64,000 nucleotides of DNA from contig JACATO010000985.1 in assembly GCA_018389105.1 (NCBI GenBank), positions 553,633-617,632 of the forward strand, in the 5' to 3' direction. Numbering within the stretch: the first letter of the stretch is position 1; every line of letters starts with the position of its first letter. This document shows positions 57,962-64,000 of the stretch, in pieces. The translations under genes were made by a program, and so were the position numbers. This DNA comes from Nautilus pompilius. Its lineage: Eukaryota > Mollusca > Cephalopoda > Nautilida > Nautilidae. The notes beneath the pieces were generated by a model. The model saw nothing but the letters and a program-made list of their open reading frames with translations, had not been told where the DNA came from and searched no databases.

Positions 57962-59130
57962 GGTTCCCTTGCCTACCACTTGGGTACGTTCCCAAAAACC
58001 ACCATAGTAGAAAAATATGCAGTTAACAAACATAAGGCTTTAGGAGTATCAGTTTGATGAAGCAATCCCCTGTGGCAGGGCCACAAGAGAGAAGGGTCAG
58101 TCAGTTCTTTGCTGCCTTGAATCAGAGCAGACTTCTCACCCTTCAAGATGAAGTTCTGTTAGGCATGCACTTCCAAAAAAGTGCAGTCTCATCAGCATTG
58201 AGGACTTGCTCTGGCAGGTAACCTCTCTCTTCCATAAATTTCTTCAAATGCTCTGTGTACATCACAACAGCCTTGTGATCTTTTGAAGCAGATTCTTCCA
58301 CAATCTTAATATTATGCAGGCTGTACCTCTTCTTAAAGTTTTCAAACCAGTGCTTACTGGCTTGAAACTTAATGTCTTCAAACCTTCGCTACCCGAAGTT
58401 TCCACAAGGTGCATGTAGATACGCTTGGCCTTCGCACATACTGCTTGGCCCGGACCTGATCTTCCATCCGTATGTTAAGAGCATTCTCCATTTTTTTCTA
58501 TGTTAGGGTCACAGAATATAAAGGTCACTTTAGCACTTTTAGATGCACCACCAGCAATGATCAAAGCTTCACTTTTCTTTATTGTCCCAATGGTACACTC
58601 GTTAACTCCCATGAATCTCACCCCACAAGCAAGTCAATCAACCACTTCTAATTTCCTTCCTAAAGACATTTTACATTACTTGGCCTTCCTGCACACTTTC
58701 TTTCTTTTTTTACCTTTACCACCAAGAATACACACTTAGAGGCCATGCTTATGGGCAAAATTATTGCTAATAAACAATAAATAAAGGTGAAGAAATGCAT
58801 AATAATACAGAGCGATCAACAACAGTCGCTGTACAAGACAAGAGACCGTGTAGTGGTATGGCCAGTGGTGATCAGGAATGTATGTACGGTATTCTTTGCC
58901 ATTCTATACCACAATTGCTAAAATAGCATACAGAAAGGAAACCATGGATACATGTATTCTTCAATAGGTAAAACTGCTGTACAATAAAATCCATCTTAGC
59001 TTCCAACAATGCCTTACCACTTTCCATAGCTGATGAAACGTCAGACAATTTTATCTTTGTTACCCTTGCACCGGCCCTTTGACGAGTTGCTAACTCTGAA
59101 AGCTAACGTAACAAATGCACTAAGTCAGGG
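57962..59130 (-). pseudogene. Tigger/pogo transposase relic (TIGD1/Jerky-like)
   Basis: Minus-strand pieces from ~58665 to ~58020 give blocks in family order: a short start MSLRKE and a degraded HTH; ENALNIRMEDQVRAKQYV (CENPB-type HTH, family EIERLLLIWIEDQ); HKAVVMYTEHLKKFMEERGY-like DNA read in broken frames; LPEQVLNADETALFWKCMPN (the catalytic NADETGLFWK block, read across a frame change) and KGEKSALIQGSKELT. Stops and shifts interrupt it, so it is dead. Left of the coding part, CCTTGCCTACCACTTGGGTA, CGTTCCCAAAAACC looks like a Tigger terminus. The right boundary near 59130 is a guess. Confidence 0.65.
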
Positions 59131-60538
59131 ATACACGGAGTTTTAGAAGAAAAAAAACAACAACAACACAAAACATTAGCTAGAAAATGTTATGAGCCCA
59201 CTCAAGCAATTTGGAAAAAATCTGTATTCCAAGAATCAATAATTAAGCATTTTGTCCCATTGGACCTATGATTTATTTCCATCACATTGATACCACAAGA
59301 AATTTCTACATCCATCCTCAAAAGGATGCTTTCCCTACTACTCCACACAAAATTCCTGCAAATATGCGTAAGCATTTTACTCTTGCATTACATATTTTGT
59401 AATAATTCCTCTGCTATCAGATTTTTCCTTAAAGAAAAAGAAAAAAAATATAGTTAGAAAAAATTAAAACCCTAATAAATATAATTGGTTAAGCAATTTA
59501 GAGGAATAATCTTACAAAATGATGTTTTCCTAAACAAAAATCACAGGATGTAAAAAGAGATTTGAAGTTAAGATTTTCATCATAAAAGTAGTCGTTTCTA
59601 AACAAACCAAAATGATAATTTGCAAAGTTTTTCCTAATTCATCTTTTGGAATAAAATTGCTGTTGTGATTTTAATTTTTTTTTTTAAATTTTAATTTCAT
59701 ACTAAAACTGAGAAAATTCCCAGTGACTGAATTGTAAAGTAATTCTGATAGTAAATAGCCTTTTAATATGTGAAGGTGACCCTGTGCCACAATTCCAAGA
59801 CCCAAACTAAATGCTCTAGATTTTAAAAATCTACAAAAAGCTACACACACACGCACTCCATCTTCGATTCATCCCATGTGATCTACTCTAGCTAACAGCA
59901 CGAACCATAGTCCAAAATACATTTCTTATCAATTCCTGTTCTATTAATATTGATGAACGCTCTTTACCATTACATTTCCCACCCAGATCAATAATGTTCT
60001 AATTCAACTTTGCAGAGCTACATAGATCAGATTAATAAATGGATAATGATCATCTTTCTACTTAAAGCAAAGCAAACATCCAGTACCACCATTTGAAAAG
60101 CTTCAGTGTCATGATCCAATCTTGAACTGATGCAATGGATCCTTTGGGCACTGTTTTGCAGTATCCAAGAACTAATCCACAAACTCGACCTACTGGCTCA
60201 TCCAGTGGGCCTTTAAGCCCAGTATTTCCATGCACCCAATCCTGAGATATGCCAAGTGCACAATTTAAAAACTTAGCACTATGACAAAAAAAAAACTGAA
60301 CAAGAGTTATTCATGACAGGCTGAACACCAGGACTTAAGATTTTCTCAGAATTTTTATGGACATAAACTGTCATGTTTCTCTCAGGAGATAAAAATAATA
60401 AATTTTTTTTTAAAATCTTATGATTTTGGGGGGATTAAGATAATTACTATCATCACGAGTCTGTCAAAAAATACCCCTTACACATTTCTAAGCAACAGCT
60501 TGATTCCTTTGTCAAGTTGAAGAAAAAATGATGAAAAT

Positions 60539-60685
60539 GGGCATCGCATGCTAGACTACCAGACTGCTAAGGTCAAGAGACCCATAGTTTCGTCTCTCAC
60601 TTCTTCACCAGCTGGCCACACCAGTTTCCTCTGGGGATTCCAGTTTCCTTCCACATCTAAAGAAACAGAGTCCTAGTGCAGATTT
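60539..60685 (+). mobile_element. tRNA-Gly-like SINE copy (sense on plus strand)
   Basis: It starts with a degenerate tRNA-like head (GGGCATCGCATGCTAGACTA, CCAGACTGCTAAGGTCAAGA; box-B-like ATAGTTTCGTCTC) and continues CACTTCTTCACCAGCTGGCC, ACACCAGTTTCC and TTTCCTTCCACATCTAAAGA. These are the reverse complements of blocks in the minus-sense copies at 12.7, 47.5 and 61.98 kb. Confidence 0.55.
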
Positions 60686-61811
60686 CCATGCCAAAGTTCC
60701 ATGTGGTGCAAGATCAACAGTGCTTTCAAGCAGACAACCACAGTGATACACCCCATTGTAGGCGTTGGCACACATGGAGATTGTTTTTAATTGAGTGATG
60801 GTACGTAGGAAATCCTTTTTAATTCAGCTGCTGGTCTTCATTAAAACAAACAAAGGGATATGAGTAAAGGTTACTGCTACTCCAATGCAAATATCAAACA
60901 CCAAAGGCCTCAACATAAAGACTTTGATATTTGTTCCCACATGCCCCATCAGCCATGACTAATGCTGCATGGACGTAAATTTGAGTTAACAAATTTCTAG
61001 AGATTACAAAAAAAAAAACAAAAATTTAAACCTTAAAGACTCAGAAACACTAAAGCACAAACAAACAAATGGTGGTAATTCGGTATGATTTACTTTGTAA
61101 GGTTATCTATCTTCATGTCGTTATCAGTGCTAATCAAGCATCAAAGGAAACTACATTTATTAAGTAATGCTGTGAAGTGGTATCACTCACTGCAGAGTGG
61201 AATGTAAAAGAAATTCTTGAAACTATTACATTTCGATTTCAAAAGAGTGCAAAACCAGAATGTTTATAGAATTAAAGGTCTCCAATGGTGGGGGGGGGTA
61301 CTTGTGTCAGGAGGTAAATAAAGACAACAAAAAAATCCGACAAACCCTGTCCCCAATCATTAGATGATTTACATGGTGTTCAAAGGTTTGGTATTTGCAC
61401 AATGGAGATCCATTCTGGAGCAGTTCATCAGCAGCAAAGGGGTAACAAAAGAAAAAATAAATGCTCTGACAATTTGCAACTTTAGGTCCATATGAAAAAT
61501 TAGCTTTCAGTAATTAGAATCATCTAAAATTGACGTGACAGAAACCTTATAAAAATTTCAAAGCATCAACTTCAAGATGCCTGGATGACAAAAAGGAGAC
61601 AAATACTAATCTAAAATGAATGCAATTTTTGTATGGTAATAGGTACAGATATCTTCTTCACAAGACATATTTGCTAGTTAAGCGATAAGATTAGAAAAAT
61701 CGATTTAAGAATTTTAATGACAGTGGCCATGTTTCATTTTCTTCATCATGTAAGCCAAAACAGGATCTTTCCTCCTTATGATTATCAGAATACTTCTTCT
61801 CAGATCCCAGT

Positions 61812-62136
61812 TACAATTTTTTGGGATATAAAGGCATCTCATAGCAATGAACTAGAATGGGGAATGTGTGGAAATTAGCCTAAGAGACCAAGCAAATAGT
61901 TACCTAGGTATGGTTAGGGGCTCTTGAGAGGGGGGTTAACATGGTTGCCTGGAAAGCTACTACCATATGTACCCAGAAAACCCTACATGTGGGAAGAAAC
62001 TCAGTTGAATGGTTGGTAAAGAAGAGCAACAAGAAACCATGCCAAAACAAGCTGGTCCTAATCAGAATTCAAACTTGGGCCCTCGACCATGGCAGTTCAG
62101 TAGTCTATCACTAGACCATCAGGGCTACTTAACTAA
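61812..62136 (-). mobile_element. tRNA-Gly-like SINE, best-preserved copy (sense on minus strand)
   Basis: Read on the minus strand from ~62135, the head GCCCTGATGGTCTAGTGATA, GACTACTGAACTGCCATGGT, CGAGGGCCCAAGTTTGAATT resembles tRNA-Gly, with box A TGGTCTAGTGATAG and box B AAGTTTGAATTC at tRNA spacing. A ~190-base body and tail follow down to ~61812. It is the reference against which I aligned the other copies (12.7, 27.3, 47.4, 26.8, 30.0, 60.5 kb). It contains no open frame of its own; the short frames across it are chance. Confidence 0.7.
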
Positions 62137-64000
62137 ACAAAGCCAGACCTGTGGAAAGAGTGATTTTACATATATAAACTTGAATTTTTATTCTTAATCT
62201 AAATCTAATAATTTCTCTCTGCTTTAAACATTTTAAAATTCATCTTACAGGTAGCCATTCACATGTTCTACATACATACATATATGCAATCTTAATATTC
62301 TGGTTAGCTTTATTCTCCCCACTCTTCCTTAGCTTATCATTTTTAGAAGTAGCAGAGAATGTATAAAAGCATAGCAGAAAATGAAAAAAAACAGTCTTTT
62401 ATAGATGATTGTTCTGTGATAAGATAAAAAGAACATGAACTATGGTTTCTTTAAACTCAAGGAAAGAGCCTAAAGTTCAGTTTGCAAGCTTCAAGCACTA
62501 CCTAACTTTTTTGGTAGGGGTGGGGATCAAGTCAAACTGCCTTAAAAACAATTTAGACGTTACAATTTAAAGCACAGAGAGGTGGCAACATTTAGGAGAT
62601 TTTGGATGACCCACAGACATTTGTTGATATTGTTGATGCTGTGATTTAGCTTTGAGTGGACCAGAATAGAACAAAATGAATAGCTTGTACTAAAATTAAT
62701 TAGCCAATCAATGAAGAGAATCCAAAATCTTCCATATATATATATATATATGCACAAAGCTGAAAGCATTAAAAAAAGAGAAAACTGCAGAGAAGTCCAA
62801 CCTGTTTCTTAGTGGGTGTTTTATAGGGTCACAGGCAGCTTGTAAACTGTGCCATTCAGCATCTGGTGAAGGGAGGGGGTTAAGAGAGAGAGAGAGAGAA
62901 TCTCTCTACAAATATAAAAGCCAATTGTTAACTGCAGCAGGAATGGTGAAGTACGCTGCATAAAAGTTAATATAAGTCTATTAAAAAAAAAAAAACATGA
63001 TGGAGAAGACTACACGATATAAAAGTTCAGTGCTAGACTTTGGTTGGCTGCCAGAGAGAAAACTTGGCCAGCTTGCCAACTCTGCAGGAAATGGTCTCAG
63101 CGTTAGGGTCAATAAAAAGGACATAACTTTCATGGCTACAGTTTGCAGTAATGTTTTTTGTCCTTATCACTATTCTGATTTGAACATGCTGACATTCACA
63201 ATTATTAGCACACCACATAAAAACACTTACCTACTTCTACATCACACTGTTAATAAAAGTGCATTATCTCAGCAAAAAAAAAAAGAAAAAGAAAACAACC
63301 GATCAGCTGTCTCACAGAACATAAACTGTTAATTGTGATGCTGTTATCAATTCAAACCTCCTGGATAATTATGAACCCAGCAAGTTATTTCTGTGAATGT
63401 CAAATTTAACTGATACTGGGAGCATGATATCATGTTTACTTAATATTGTTTCTTAATACTAATTTGAATGACTATCAGGATGAATTGTGCTTTAGTATAA
63501 ATGTTAATGGGACATTATTATTTTATTGTTCTTCAATACCTAAAAACAGAATTCCATATAAAATAGCTGTACATCATTAGCCTCTATGTAAAACTGGTTA
63601 ATGGTTATGGAAAACTGTAGAGTTGTTGCATGGGTTGGATGGGTTGGTATGTGGACAGCCATTTATAGAATGATGTCAACTGGCCTAACCATGAACTTAG
63701 GAAAGAGAAAAACCATGGCTTGTTCAGTCTGAAGCAAACTCTCTGACAGGTAACCAATTAAATGCTGACCACAATTTCTCTGCAGAAGTTATTTTCTCAC
63801 AGCTGGAAAATCCCTACTTAGGCCTGATAACAAGAAACAAATTACTTGACTAAGCTAAACAATGTTCAAACTATACTTTAAAGCAATGTATTATGGTTAG
63901 AAGAGAGCAGGTTTGAAATATTTGGTTCTAAGTAATAGGCAAGAGAATAGTTTGAGAGGTGTTTTCCTAATGTTTAATCAGGGTGGTGAAAATGAAAAGT

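Larger units (their letters stand above)
59131..64000. other. Non-coding stretch to the right edge
   Basis: No confirmed gene. It holds an open minus-strand segment at ~60065-60310 discussed under findings, SINE copies at 60.54 and 61.8 kb, an (AT)n tract at ~62733-62751, a (GA)n tract at ~62883-62901 and G-runs near 61289. A strong donor-like AGTAG|GTAAGTG on the minus strand near 63229 has no convincing exon attached. Confidence 0.45.

Noticed and set aside
63208-63250. Strong donor-like site (AGTAG|GTAAGTG, minus) with an acceptor 16 bases upstream
   Set aside because: A 16-base exon with no supporting partner cannot be told from chance.
1-64000. CRISPR arrays, rRNA, canonical tRNA genes, retroviral or LTR elements
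   Set aside because: I looked for regularly spaced repeats, long terminal repeats, gag/pol-like blocks and cloverleaf tRNAs and found none that I could support.

Overview
Kind of organism. This is AT-rich animal nuclear DNA. It has multi-kilobase introns, GT-AG splice sites, tRNA-derived SINEs, many microsatellites and a dense layer of DNA-transposon relics (Tc1, mariner, Tigger, piggyBac, hAT). The one securely identified host gene is a GH20 beta-hexosaminidase with a long extra N-terminal segment. That segment and the repeat mix suggest an invertebrate. I cannot name the phylum with confidence from sequence alone.

Layout, left to right. About 1-14,260: the 5' part of a lysosomal-type beta-hexosaminidase gene on the minus strand. 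Five coding exons (14163-14259, 9894-10718, 6112-6224, 5011-5121, 2915-3016) join in a consistent reading frame and give the first ~416 residues: signal peptide, a ~165-residue hydrophilic insert, the GH20b domain and the start of the catalytic barrel. The remaining exons, with the catalytic Asp-Glu pair, lie left of base 1. Its introns hold a LINE 3' relic (~1.7-2.3 kb), a SINE with an (AAC)n tail (~4.05-4.18 kb), a piggyBac transposase relic (~8.1-8.9 kb) and a SINE/Tc1/SINE composite (~12.65-13.33 kb).

14.3-24.7 kb: no recognisable host exon. It holds a Tigger-type non-autonomous element with clean terminal inverted repeats (15155-15633), a MITE-like inverted pair (~17.86-18.07 kb), a mariner relic (~18.6-19.56 kb) and a hAT relic of the kind related to GTF2IRD2 (~20.6-22.26 kb). 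24738-24848 is a well-bounded candidate coding exon of an unidentified minus-strand gene. A second, phase-compatible candidate lies at ~33.05-33.18 kb.

25-43 kb: SINE fragments, a perfect 74-bp tandem duplication (30987-31134), a hAT-like relic (~31.25-32.7 kb), a related repeat pair (~34.3 and ~36.1 kb), and a small piggyBac-like inverted-repeat element (41484-41639) with a relative near 37.3 kb. 43615-45177 is a complete-looking Tc1 transposon with an uninterrupted 333-codon DD34E transposase, the best-preserved element here.

45-64 kb: mostly featureless AT-rich DNA with SINE copies, a second Tc1 relic (~52.96-53.95 kb), a MITE-like family, a Tigger/pogo transposase relic (~57.96-59.13 kb) and a SINE at ~61.8-62.14 kb.

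Apart from the hexosaminidase and the possible second gene, the genes here are transposon genes and do not form a pathway. I found no CRISPR array, operon, rRNA, canonical tRNA gene or clear undescribed system. The most promising open items are the unidentified exons, the young-looking Tc1 and the unusual hexosaminidase N-terminus.
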